Source of the DNA: CAYOSF01 sp964406605
GTDB taxonomy: Bacteria; Chloroflexota; Dehalococcoidia; DSTF01; RBG-16-68-14
Reading direction: 5' to 3'
Assembly: GCA_964406605.1 (NCBI GenBank)
Contig: CAYOSF010000002.1
Location: forward strand, 62,001-126,000
DNA length: 64,000 nt
In this document: piece by piece, positions 8,591-16,695 of the stretch
How positions within the stretch are numbered: position 1 is the first letter of the stretch
How the letters are laid out: every line of letters starts with the position of its first letter
Translations under genes and position numbers: made by a program
The notes under the pieces: generated by a model
What the model was told of the DNA's origin: nothing
Databases searched by the model: none
What the model saw: only the letters and a program-made list of their open reading frames with translations

Positions 8591-9187
8591 GTGCGGATAT
8601 TCATTGTGACAGCGTTAGCAGCTATTGGGATGGTAGGTCTGACGTGGCTTGCGGCCACCCCAGCCAGCGCGCAGTACCCGCCACCGGCCGGCAGCACCGT
8701 GGCGTTGGCCGCCGAGAACCTGGCGCCTGTGGTCGGCGGTTCGGTGAGTGTCGCCGCCACCGTGGTGGACTCTGCCGGCAGCCCGGTGGAAGGTGCCCAA
8801 TGCACGTTTGCCATCGTGTCGCAGCCGGGAAGCGACGCAAGCGTTGACGCGGGGCCGGTCGCGACGAACGCGGATGGGGTCGCAACTTCGACGCTGAACG
8901 TCGGAAACACCGAAGGCACCATTGTCGTGGAGGCAAGCTGCGGCGATGTGTCCAGCCAGATCAGTGTCGTGGCGGGCTCAGCAGCGCCGCCGGCATCGCT
9001 TCCGGAAGGGCCGGCAGTGCCTCCTGCGTCGCAGGCGGGTCAGCTACCCTCCGCGGGCTTTGGACCGGGCGATAGTGCTGGCGGAGGAATACCTAGCGCC
9101 TGCTTCTTCGCGGTTCTTCTGCTCACGCTGGCCGCGGGCGCTGGGACGGCGTATCTGGTTCGTCGCGCCTGGCTAAGCACGCCCTGA
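8591..9187 (+). CDS. Secreted Ig-like domain protein with LPxTG-like C-terminal anchor
   Basis: 198-aa exported protein. It has a Sec signal peptide (residues 1-25, ending ATPASAQ), then one bacterial Ig-like (Big_1/invasin-type) domain at about 30-125, with the typical SVAATVVDSAGSPVEGAQ and NADGVATSTL strands. A Pro/Ala/Ser-rich linker follows. The C-terminus has LPSAG (152-156), a hydrophobic helix and an RR-containing tail, the three-part layout of a sortase sorting signal, though the motif is not canonical LPxTG. GTG start with AGGAGG SD. It precedes the first glycan cluster, so it is probably a surface protein or adhesin-like spacer. Confidence 0.75.
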   Translation: MRIFIVTALAAIGMVGLTWLAATPASAQYPPPAGSTVALAAENLAPVVGGSVSVAATVVDSAGSPVEGAQCTFAIVSQPGSDASVDAGPVATNADGVATSTLNVGNTEGTIVVEASCGDVSSQISVVAGSAAPPASLPEGPAVPPASQAGQLPSAGFGPGDSAGGGIPSACFFAVLLLTLAAGAGTAYLVRRAWLSTP

Positions 9188-9263
9188 CCTTCGAGCCGGC
9201 AGACAGATGAGGTGGGCCGGGAGGGGACTTCTCGGTCCACCGGACGGCACAGAACGGATTCTT

Positions 9264-11903
9264 ATGGTCGTCTTCAAGCAAGGGGCGCGCCTCCTGGGCG
9301 CTCTTTCCCGCGTCGCACCAGGCGTTCGACTGGTGTTGGCCCTGGCGGCGCTCGCGCTGATCCTGATTCCGGCCGAAGTATGGTCTCAACCCCTCAAGGA
9401 TCTCAGCAGCGAGGGCTTTGACAGCGAGACGCTGTACGTGGACGAGCGCGGCGGGCGCTACGTCTTCGCACCCTACCAGGTGCTCACCAACGGCGATTGG
9501 CGCGCCTGTCCCTGCGCCCCTGCGAGCTACCTGGTGCTCGTCGGCCACGATCTGTCTGCGGTCACTCTGACAAGCTCCGAAGGGGCGGCCAGCCTTGGCG
9601 GGGTGTCCGTCACAGTGGACGGCAGGCCTACCCGGGTCTTTGCCGTCAGTCCTGGCCAGGTGAACTTCTTTCTGCGCGCGGATGCCAAGCCACCGGCCAG
9701 CACGATCGTTCTCTATCGCGAAGGTCGGGAGGTAGGTCGGCAGAGCATCAGGGTGGGCGATTCGTCGTTGCAGGGAGATGCTGCGACGGCGGACGTGGCT
9801 GTCGAGCCGGCTGAGATGCGCCTCCTGGCGCCGCCCGCGACCCAGCCCTCGGTTCACTTGCTGACCACTCCTCTGTCCTTCGAGGCTTCCTTCGATGTGG
9901 TCGTGGAAGAGGGCCGCAGCGGCCGCCCGTTCCAGGCGATGGTCTGGAACCCCCGCAACTTTGCTGGTGTCAGCATCGTATTCGGCCCGCCGCCGGAGCA
10001 CAGCATAGAGGCCCTGGTCCATCATGATCGAGGACAGCCGGCCATTCGCTATGACCTCGGTCGATACGAGCTCTCGCAGCCATACCACGTACAGGTGGAA
10101 TTGGAGCGGGGTGCGCGGGTCAGCCTGTCCGTAGGTCCTGTATTCGACCCGGAATTGGAGCGGCATGTCGCGTTCGGTGCCGACCAGGCACGGGGGCTGT
10201 TCGAAGCGTATCGCCCGTCGTTGACCGTGCTCTCATACTCGGAAGCCGAGACGAATGAGGTTACGCTCTCGAACTACCGGCTGGCGCTGCCACACGAACG
10301 TTCGCTGGCGGTGCGCGCAGACGACGAAAAGATCCTCCCGATAGCCCTCGCGCTTCTCCTTCTATCAACCCTTTGGCACGCGCCCCTCTTGGTGCGGGAG
10401 GTTCTCGGGATTGAGGCGCGACTGCGGCGCTTTCGGCTGGCACGCCTGTTTCCCGATCGTTTGGGACCATGGTGGCGTACGCGGGTCGCCGTCGGCCTGT
10501 GTGGCGTCCTGGCCTTCGGCGCTGGCTTCGCGTTCCTTGCCAGCCTGGGCAGCCATCCCTTCGACATGGCATCACAGAAGGTCTGGACCTATCTGTTGGT
10601 GACTGACGGCATCGGGGATCTGTACTACCGAGCCCAGACCGTACCCGTCGCCGCCATTTGGAACGGCATGCCGTTCCATGAGGGTGTCTATCCGTATGGC
10701 GTGACCATGTCCTACTACTTCCTTGCGGTCGGGTGGATACACCGCCTGCTTGGCGGCGACGTCACCCCGGGCAGTCAGGGACTGGAGGTCACCATCAAGA
10801 CTGCCAACATGGTCGTCGCGGTGGCCGTCGCCGGCCTGCTGCTGGCTCTCACAAGAGGTTTCGGACGCCCTCGTTTCGCCCTCATCGTGCCGCTCGCCTT
10901 TCTCCTGAACCCGGCCGTCCTGTTCGACATCGGTGTCTGGGGCGAGACGGAGCCGGTGGCGCTGTTCTTCTTGCTCGCATCTCTGCTGGCTGCGCAGCGT
11001 TCGGCGGCCCGCTGGGCGTGGCTGCTGCTGGGCCTGGCGTTCCTCGGCAAGCAAACCATCGTGTTGCCCGCGTTCCTGGTAGGCATCTACTACCTGAGGA
11101 TATTCTCGTTCCGTCAGATCGTGGACGGGGTCAGTGTGGCCGTGCCGGGCGTCATCGCGGCAATCCTGCCCTTCCTGGCGGCCGGATACCCGCCCTCCGT
11201 GGCCATCGATCCGATCTTGGGCGTGTTTCGCGTATTTGGTGGTAGTGACATGGAGGAGGTCTTCCAGGTCGTCTCCTTCGATGCCTACAGCGTATGGCCC
11301 CTGGTTACCCTCCTGGGGCATGGCGAGCACGGTGTGGCCCGGCTTCACTTCCCGGACTCCTCGCACTATCTGGGGCCTCTCAGCTACCACCAGATAGGCT
11401 TGTTCGTCTTCCTGGTTCTCATGGCTGCCCTCGTCGTCTGGATCTTGGCCAGCAAACGGGTGAACAAGGAGCCCGGCCTCATCTTCCTGGTGCTTGCCTT
11501 CGCGATGCTGGCCGAGCTGGTTCTTCCCACGAGAGCCATCGCCCGCTATCTGATCTTCCCATTGGTCGTGGCGCTGGCTGGATCGAGCCAGGCGCCGCCA
11601 AGGACGGTGTGGTTCGTCATCGGTGTTCTTACGCTGACGTCGCTCATTGGGATGTACGGCAGCGTGGCATCCGGGCTCGAGTCGGCGCCCGCGGTGGCAC
11701 CGCGACTCGCGCCCTCCAACAACGTGATAAGCGACGTCGCGTTGCGGCTATTCCGCTCCGACGTGGTGATCACCGCAGGGTCGTTGCTCAACGTGGCCGC
11801 ACTGCTGGCTCTGGCCGCCTCGCTCTGGCTACCGAGGCGGGCGGACGTGCCGGACCCGGCTTGGCAGCCGAAACTGCGTAGGCTGGCTGCGGAGGCAGCC
11901 TAG
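9264..11903 (+). CDS. GT-C-type membrane glycosyltransferase with N-terminal extracytoplasmic beta domains
   Basis: 879-aa membrane protein. A signal/anchor helix (about residues 19-38) leads to an exported N-terminal half. At about 111-140, GGVSVTVDGRPTRVFAVSPG-type sequence resembles the TIGR03437 Solibacter-type C-terminal domain. At about 200-325 lies a LamG-like beta-sandwich (SFEASFDVVV, YHVQVELERGARVSLSVG). From about residue 355 on there are about 10-12 transmembrane segments resembling polyprenyl-phosphate-sugar-dependent mannosyltransferases (GT39/GT87-like), with FDIGVWGETEPVALFFLLAS and LAFLGKQTIVLPAF. It probably transfers a lipid-linked sugar outside the membrane. It heads a GT2-GT4-flippase gene run. 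Confidence 0.75.
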   Translation: MVVFKQGARLLGALSRVAPGVRLVLALAALALILIPAEVWSQPLKDLSSEGFDSETLYVDERGGRYVFAPYQVLTNGDWRACPCAPASYLVLVGHDLSAVTLTSSEGAASLGGVSVTVDGRPTRVFAVSPGQVNFFLRADAKPPASTIVLYREGREVGRQSIRVGDSSLQGDAATADVAVEPAEMRLLAPPATQPSVHLLTTPLSFEASFDVVVEEGRSGRPFQAMVWNPRNFAGVSIVFGPPPEHSIEALVHHDRGQPAIRYDLGRYELSQPYHVQVELERGARVSLSVGPVFDPELERHVAFGADQARGLFEAYRPSLTVLSYSEAETNEVTLSNYRLALPHERSLAVRADDEKILPIALALLLLSTLWHAPLLVREVLGIEARLRRFRLARLFPDRLGPWWRTRVAVGLCGVLAFGAGFAFLASLGSHPFDMASQKVWTYLLVTDGIGDLYYRAQTVPVAAIWNGMPFHEGVYPYGVTMSYYFLAVGWIHRLLGGDVTPGSQGLEVTIKTANMVVAVAVAGLLLALTRGFGRPRFALIVPLAFLLNPAVLFDIGVWGETEPVALFFLLASLLAAQRSAARWAWLLLGLAFLGKQTIVLPAFLVGIYYLRIFSFRQIVDGVSVAVPGVIAAILPFLAAGYPPSVAIDPILGVFRVFGGSDMEEVFQVVSFDAYSVWPLVTLLGHGEHGVARLHFPDSSHYLGPLSYHQIGLFVFLVLMAALVVWILASKRVNKEPGLIFLVLAFAMLAELVLPTRAIARYLIFPLVVALAGSSQAPPRTVWFVIGVLTLTSLIGMYGSVASGLESAPAVAPRLAPSNNVISDVALRLFRSDVVITAGSLLNVAALLALAASLWLPRRADVPDPAWQPKLRRLAAEAA

Positions 11904-11930
11904 GTGGGTTAGCGGGAGAACGAGATCGTC

Positions 11931-12977
11931 TTGTTGGTCGCACTGCTCATAGCGCTCCTCGGTATCACGGCGATAGCCGCGTGCTGCAACGTCGTGTCCG
12001 CTCTAGTGGGTGTGGGACTCGTGCCTGCCTTCCCTGGATCGAATGTGTTCTTCGCCGTGAAGACCTACGTCGCGGACTTCTTGCTCTGGCTGGCGCTTGC
12101 GTCCGGCGGCGCGATGATTGCGGCCATCTGGCGAGACCGTACACACGGCCGGCACACCGGCGTGCCGTCCCGACCCGGCCTGCCGGAGGACCCGTCGGTG
12201 GTGGTCGTCCTCACGGCCTACAACGACGCTCTGTCCATCGGCGGCGCCGTTCGCGACTTCGCTGGCCAGCCTCATGTCGAGCGGGTCGTGGTCGTCGACA
12301 ACAACTGTCGCGACGAGACCGCGTTGGTTGCCGCCAGAGCGGGCGCCAAGGTGGTTCGCGAGACGCGGCAGGGCTACGGCTACGCCTGCATGCGTGGGCT
12401 CCGAGAGGCCCTGCGAATCCAGCCCGATGCGATCGTCCTCGCGGAAGGCGACGGCACCTTTGCCGGGCGAGACGTCGCTAAGCTTCTCGCCTATCTGGAC
12501 GACGCGGACATGGTGGTCGGCAACCGCGTGACGCCGGGCCTCGTTGACCGCAATTCACAGATGGACAGCTTCTTCGTCTGGGGAAACCAGATAGGAGCAA
12601 AGCTCATCCAGCTCAAGTTCTGGGAATGGCGCTTTCTGGGCCGTACCCGGCTGAGCGACCTCGGCTGTACCATGCGGGCCCTCCGCACCGAAGCGCTGGC
12701 AGCCATCATCGACGACCTCAAAGTCGGCGGAAACCACTTCTCGCCTCACATGATCATGGTCGCGCTGAAGCGAGGGCTGCTGACCGTGGAGGTACCGGTG
12801 ACATTCTGGCCGCGCGTCGGTGCGTCGAAAGGGGCTGGTCAAAGCCTGCGCAGGGGCGCGGGCATCGGTCTGGCGATGCTCTGGCACATCGCGACGTTCC
12901 CCAGCCGGCCAACGCGGCCACTCTACAACCCCACTTCGGGTGAGGATGCAGAGGAAGCCTTGAGGGAGGCGGCATGA
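11931..12977 (+). CDS. GT2-family glycosyltransferase with N-terminal membrane anchor
   Basis: 348 aa. Two hydrophobic N-terminal segments (about 1-25 and 38-60) anchor a cytoplasmic GT-A domain. The nucleotide-sugar site motifs are VVVLTAYNDALSIGGAV, VVVVDNNCRDET and AEGDGTF, where the usual D-x-D is E-G-D-G. The rest resembles dolichyl/undecaprenyl-phosphate mannose or glucose synthases (VGNRVTPG, LSDLGCTMRALR), which would supply the lipid-linked donor for the GT-C enzyme encoded upstream. TTG start at 11931 (or 11934) with a weak GGGAG SD. Its stop overlaps the next ATG by four bases (ATGA). Confidence 0.87.
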   Translation: MLVALLIALLGITAIAACCNVVSALVGVGLVPAFPGSNVFFAVKTYVADFLLWLALASGGAMIAAIWRDRTHGRHTGVPSRPGLPEDPSVVVVLTAYNDALSIGGAVRDFAGQPHVERVVVVDNNCRDETALVAARAGAKVVRETRQGYGYACMRGLREALRIQPDAIVLAEGDGTFAGRDVAKLLAYLDDADMVVGNRVTPGLVDRNSQMDSFFVWGNQIGAKLIQLKFWEWRFLGRTRLSDLGCTMRALRTEALAAIIDDLKVGGNHFSPHMIMVALKRGLLTVEVPVTFWPRVGASKGAGQSLRRGAGIGLAMLWHIATFPSRPTRPLYNPTSGEDAEEALREAA

Positions 12978-14092
12978 GGATCCTCTTCCTGACCAGCCGC
13001 GACTGGATGGACCCGAGCGCCTGCGGCGGGGACTTCTGCTCTACCGACTACGCACGCTGTCTGGCCGCCAAGGGCCATGAGGTAACGGTCCTCGTCGCCC
13101 GCTACCGGGGGAGCGCCCGGGAGGAGGTCGTCGACGGCGTACGCATCATCCGGCCCGGCGGCCTGTTTCTCCTGGCTCTGTCCGCCCTGGTGTACTACGC
13201 CAGGCATCGGAACGAGTTCGACGTCGTGTATGAGGAGGGTATGGCTTCGGTCCGCCTGGCGTTCCTGGCACCCCTCTATGTACGGAAGCCTTTGGTGGCC
13301 ATGTGGTACCAGGTGAACGCGCCGATATTCGCGGAGCAATACCCGCCCCCGCTTGCACGGCTGCTGACCGTGGCGGAGCGGCTGGTCCTGGCACTCCACC
13401 ATCGGTGTCGAATGCTCACCCTCTCCCGCGAACGAATGCAGGAGGTCGTGGCCACCGGGTTCCGTCAGGAGCAGGTGGAAGTGGTGCCGCCGCCCATGCT
13501 CGATTCCCGTCCTCTTACCGTGCCGGACCGGTGCCGGGAACCGCTCATCGTGTGGCTGGGCAAGCTCCGGCGCTACAAGTGTCCGCATCATGTCATCGAG
13601 GCGATGCCCGACGTGCTGGGACGCGTTCCGGAAGCCCGCCTTGTGATCGCCGGACGCCGGGACGACGAGGGTTACGAGGTCGAGCTGCTGAAGTTGGCGG
13701 AGCGGCTTGGGGTCAGAGACCGAGTGAGCCTGCGAGTCGATATCTCCGCCGGGGAGAAATGGGAACTGCTGGCGCGGGCTCGCGCGCTTGCCGTCACCTC
13801 GCCGGTGGAAGGCTTCGGGATCGTCATCGTCGAGGCCAATCGATGCGGAACACCCGTCGTCACCACGGATGGTGTCCCCGCCGAGACGGCGAGGGATGGC
13901 TACAACGGGCTCCGGGTGGCCTTTGGTGATCGCCGAGCCCTGTCGATGGCGCTCGCGCGCCTCCTAAGCGATCGGACGCTGTTCGAGGCGATGTCGCGCA
14001 ATGCCCGCCTGCACGCGGAACAGTTCTCACTGGAGTGTGTAGGGCGGCAGTTGGAGGAGACGTTTGCTGCTGCCACGGTTCGGGCGGCCTGA
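12974..14092 (+). CDS. GT4-family (GT-B fold) glycosyltransferase
   Basis: 372-aa retaining glycosyltransferase of the GT4 group. The N-terminal Rossmann half starts with MRILFLTSRDWMDPSACGGD, including the glycine loop for the acceptor. The C-terminal Glycos_transf_1 domain has WLGKLRRYKCPHHVIEAM, RLVIAGRR and the donor-binding SPVEGFGIVIVEANRCGTPV with its E-x7-E pair. It is predicted to be cytoplasmic and to add a sugar to a growing lipid-linked glycan. It is translationally coupled to the GT2 gene before it and overlaps the flippase gene after it. Confidence 0.92.
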   Translation: MRILFLTSRDWMDPSACGGDFCSTDYARCLAAKGHEVTVLVARYRGSAREEVVDGVRIIRPGGLFLLALSALVYYARHRNEFDVVYEEGMASVRLAFLAPLYVRKPLVAMWYQVNAPIFAEQYPPPLARLLTVAERLVLALHHRCRMLTLSRERMQEVVATGFRQEQVEVVPPPMLDSRPLTVPDRCREPLIVWLGKLRRYKCPHHVIEAMPDVLGRVPEARLVIAGRRDDEGYEVELLKLAERLGVRDRVSLRVDISAGEKWELLARARALAVTSPVEGFGIVIVEANRCGTPVVTTDGVPAETARDGYNGLRVAFGDRRALSMALARLLSDRTLFEAMSRNARLHAEQFSLECVGRQLEETFAAATVRAA

Positions 14093-15392
14093 GAGGACCG
14101 CCGCCACGGAGCACATCGGGGTAACCGATCCCGGCGATGGCGCGACTATGGTCGGCCACGGTCTGTTCTTCATCGCCCACAACGTCTCCAATCTGCTCAA
14201 CTACGCATTCCTTCTTGCGATGAGTCAGGCGCTGACACCCACCGACTTCGCGCTCTTCGCCGCTCTGTTCGGGACGGTCTATCTCGCGTCCGCCCTGGCC
14301 AACACCGTTCAGACGAGCGTGGCGGCGGCGGTGGCCGGCGCGGGATGCGAGGCGGCCCCGGCGGTGGTCGGCGCGACGATGCGGCGGGTCATCATGCTGG
14401 CGCTGCCGCTGGCCGCCGGTGTCCTCGTGGTCGCCCGTCCCGTCGCGGCGTTCTTTCACAGTGGCGACACGACGTCGGTAGCGCTGACGGGAGTGGCCGT
14501 GTGGCTGTTCCTGGTGGCGGCAGTGGGATACGGCGGCCTGCAGGGCACCGGACGCTTCACTCTCCTCGGTGCGGGACTCATTGTGGCCGCTGTGGGCCGG
14601 CTTGTTCTAGGCCCGGTGTTCCTTTGGCTTGGTCTCGGCGTGCCCGGCGCGCTGCTGGGCGTCGCGGTCGGCTTGGGTCTCTCGGCAGCACTCGTGATGG
14701 CACCCTTTGCGCGCTCTGGGGTCCGGCCGGTCTCGGCCTTCCCTCGGCCCGTAGCGACGGTCCTCGCGGCGTTGCTGGTTTCAGTGGCGATCGCCGTTCC
14801 CACCAGCGCCGATGTCGTGCTGGCGCAGCACTTCTTCCCAGGAGAGGAGGCCGGCGCCTATGCGGCGGTCTCGGTGCTGGGCAAAGTGATCATCTTCGCG
14901 CCGCTCGCCATCTCTGTGATCTTCTTCCCGCTGGTCGTTCGGCGTGAGGCCGAGGGCGGACCAACGACGCCGCTCTTGCGCCTGGCGCTGCTTGCTACTG
15001 CCGCCGTGTCGGTGCCGCTGGCGGCCACTGTTGTCGCCGCCGGTGTGGCCGCGCCGGAGGTCGTCCTTCGGGGCTACGCGGTCTCATCCGCCCTCCTCTG
15101 CGTGTATGTGGCTGGCACGCTGGTGTTCTCGTTTGTGGTGACGGTGCTCTATTTCAACCTCGCGACGCGGGCCGACCGCATCGTGAGCTGCGTCGCAGTG
15201 GGGCTCGCCGTCGAACTGGCAATTGTCGTGTTGTGGCACCCCGACGTGCTCGCGATGGCCCTCGTCCTACTTGTAGGCAACGTGGGGCTGCTGGTTCTTG
15301 GCTTGGCAGGTGCGTGGGGGCTGCTGGCACAGCAGGCAGGAGGGAGCCCGCGGGCGCGACTGGCTGCCGCCGCCTCCGCACTACAGGACTGA
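14064..15392 (+). CDS. Polysaccharide/oligosaccharide flippase-like membrane protein (MOP superfamily)
   Basis: About 442 aa with around twelve hydrophobic segments in the pattern of Wzx/RfbX-type lipid-linked-oligosaccharide flippases. The first helix region reads HNVSNLLNYAFLLAMSQALT and is followed by FALFAALFGTVYLASALANT. It probably moves the glycan made by the preceding transferases across the membrane. The longest frame starts at TTG 14064 inside the previous gene; ATG 14148 is an alternative that better fits the first helix. The stop overlaps the tail of the convergent gene at 15381-16268 by 12 bases. Confidence 0.82.
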   Translation: MLLPRFGRPERTAATEHIGVTDPGDGATMVGHGLFFIAHNVSNLLNYAFLLAMSQALTPTDFALFAALFGTVYLASALANTVQTSVAAAVAGAGCEAAPAVVGATMRRVIMLALPLAAGVLVVARPVAAFFHSGDTTSVALTGVAVWLFLVAAVGYGGLQGTGRFTLLGAGLIVAAVGRLVLGPVFLWLGLGVPGALLGVAVGLGLSAALVMAPFARSGVRPVSAFPRPVATVLAALLVSVAIAVPTSADVVLAQHFFPGEEAGAYAAVSVLGKVIIFAPLAISVIFFPLVVRREAEGGPTTPLLRLALLATAAVSVPLAATVVAAGVAAPEVVLRGYAVSSALLCVYVAGTLVFSFVVTVLYFNLATRADRIVSCVAVGLAVELAIVVLWHPDVLAMALVLLVGNVGLLVLGLAGAWGLLAQQAGGSPRARLAAAASALQD

Positions 15393-16268
15393 CACGGTGA
15401 TCGTCTGGCAGGTGGACGCGTCGTCCACGGTGCTGTAGAGCTGCACGCCCAGGACGTGTTCGCCGGCACTCAGGCGTTCGACGACAAACTGCCAGCCTGA
15501 CTGTCCAAATTGATGCCCGTAGCGCTCGGCCACGTCTCCCCGGGTGATGCCGTGCTCCGCACGGCCCAGCGGCTCACCTTCGCAGCCGCCGTCGAGCACC
15601 TCAACCCGCTCGATCCCCGGTCCCGCTGCGGCGGCGAGGTCCAGGCCCCAGCCGCCAATGCGAAAGGGGAGTAGCACCGAGCGCTCGCTTGGGTCCTCAA
15701 TAGCCAACAGGGGCTTTGGGGAGACGGTCACCGTCACGGTCTCGCAGGCGGAGGCATCCGCCACGGCGCTGCGGAGCCGCGCCGCCAGGCGGTGCTCACC
15801 GGCCCTCAAGGTGTTCAGACTCAGGCTCCACCCTGTGTCCAGGAAGCGCTCGCCGTGCTGAGCGGCGACGTCCGGGCGGGTAATGCCGTAGGTGGCCTGA
15901 CCCACGATCGTGCCGCCGCAGCCGCCGTCCAGGACGTCTACTCGCTCCACCCCTGTTCCCTCCGCCGCGCCGAGGTCCATGCCCCATCCCGCCACGGTGA
16001 GCGGGAGGTCGACAGACGGAGAGTTGGGCAGGTCGATAGTCAGGGTCAGCAGCGGCTCCACACCGTTGTCTGACGCCCGCGAGTCGTGAGCGCAGGCCGC
16101 CGCCACCGCGAGAAGCAGCACGGCAGCCACCAGCAGCACGGGCTTCGCAGCGGGCCGGTCACGCGCTCCGGTTCTTGGGTCGGCGGGCGTCTTCGCCCGC
16201 GTCTCTAGGGCGGTCCGCCGGCGACCCTGAGACTCTCTCTCTCGCACGCTATCCTCCGCACATCCCAC
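15381..16268 (-). CDS. Exported protein with two GWGxDL-type beta domains
   Basis: About 295 aa as an open frame; the true start may be later. A hydrophobic stretch (PVLLVAAVLLLAVAAACAH, about residues 43-61) looks like a signal peptide, possibly lipoprotein, though the lipobox (AAAC) is poor. Two homologous domains of about 95 residues follow. Each has a [TV]AGWGMDLGAAEGTGVERV or IGGWGLDLAAAAGPGIERVE motif, a VLDGGC(E/G)G turn and an (A/S)GEH strand near its end. This GW-A/G-x-D-x-x-A-x-x-G-x-G pattern is familiar from secreted proteins of Chloroflexota and Acidobacteriota as an Ig-like carbohydrate- or surface-associated repeat. Function unknown. Confidence 0.7.
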   Translation of the reverse strand: MGCAEDSVRERESQGRRRTALETRAKTPADPRTGARDRPAAKPVLLVAAVLLLAVAAACAHDSRASDNGVEPLLTLTIDLPNSPSVDLPLTVAGWGMDLGAAEGTGVERVDVLDGGCGGTIVGQATYGITRPDVAAQHGERFLDTGWSLSLNTLRAGEHRLAARLRSAVADASACETVTVTVSPKPLLAIEDPSERSVLLPFRIGGWGLDLAAAAGPGIERVEVLDGGCEGEPLGRAEHGITRGDVAERYGHQFGQSGWQFVVERLSAGEHVLGVQLYSTVDDASTCQTITVSVL

Positions 16269-16695
16269 GCTCGGTCAGACGCTGAGTCCGCGCCGGGCCG
16301 ACTCAACCTCCTCCCATTCAGCCCCGCGTCCGCGCCGTTCGCCGACCTGCTGAAGAGTGACGCAGAAGAACGCCCTCGGGATCGAGGTTTGGGCATTCGT
16401 GTACGGCCCCTTAGGAGCGGACACGGGTCCTGTCGAGGCAACGGTACCAGCCGTCGTCCGCCCTGCAAATCGGGGAAGCCCCTACGCCCCAGGATCCAGT
16501 GTCCTCATCGATGAGAGCGGGTATCGGGAGAGCGATGCCGTCGGCGAGTGCGGGGTTTCGCCCACGGCATTGCCGCAGAAGCCTTGGCCGTTGCGGAGGG
16601 CGGACAGTCTGAGAGAACGCCGGCCAGTCGCCTCGTGCGCCGGACCTCAGGAGCGGCGAAACGGTCCGAACGCGCGTCTGGTGAACCCTCGAAGC
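16269..16695. other. 427-base gap without recognisable gene
   Basis: It lies between the start of the minus-strand GW protein and the stop of the 944-aa repeat protein. A + strand frame from 16357 runs 137 codons, but it has proline/arginine-rich composition, no SD and no recognisable domain. I see no tRNA, terminator of note or repeat. It should hold the promoter of the gene starting at 16268. Confidence 0.4.
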
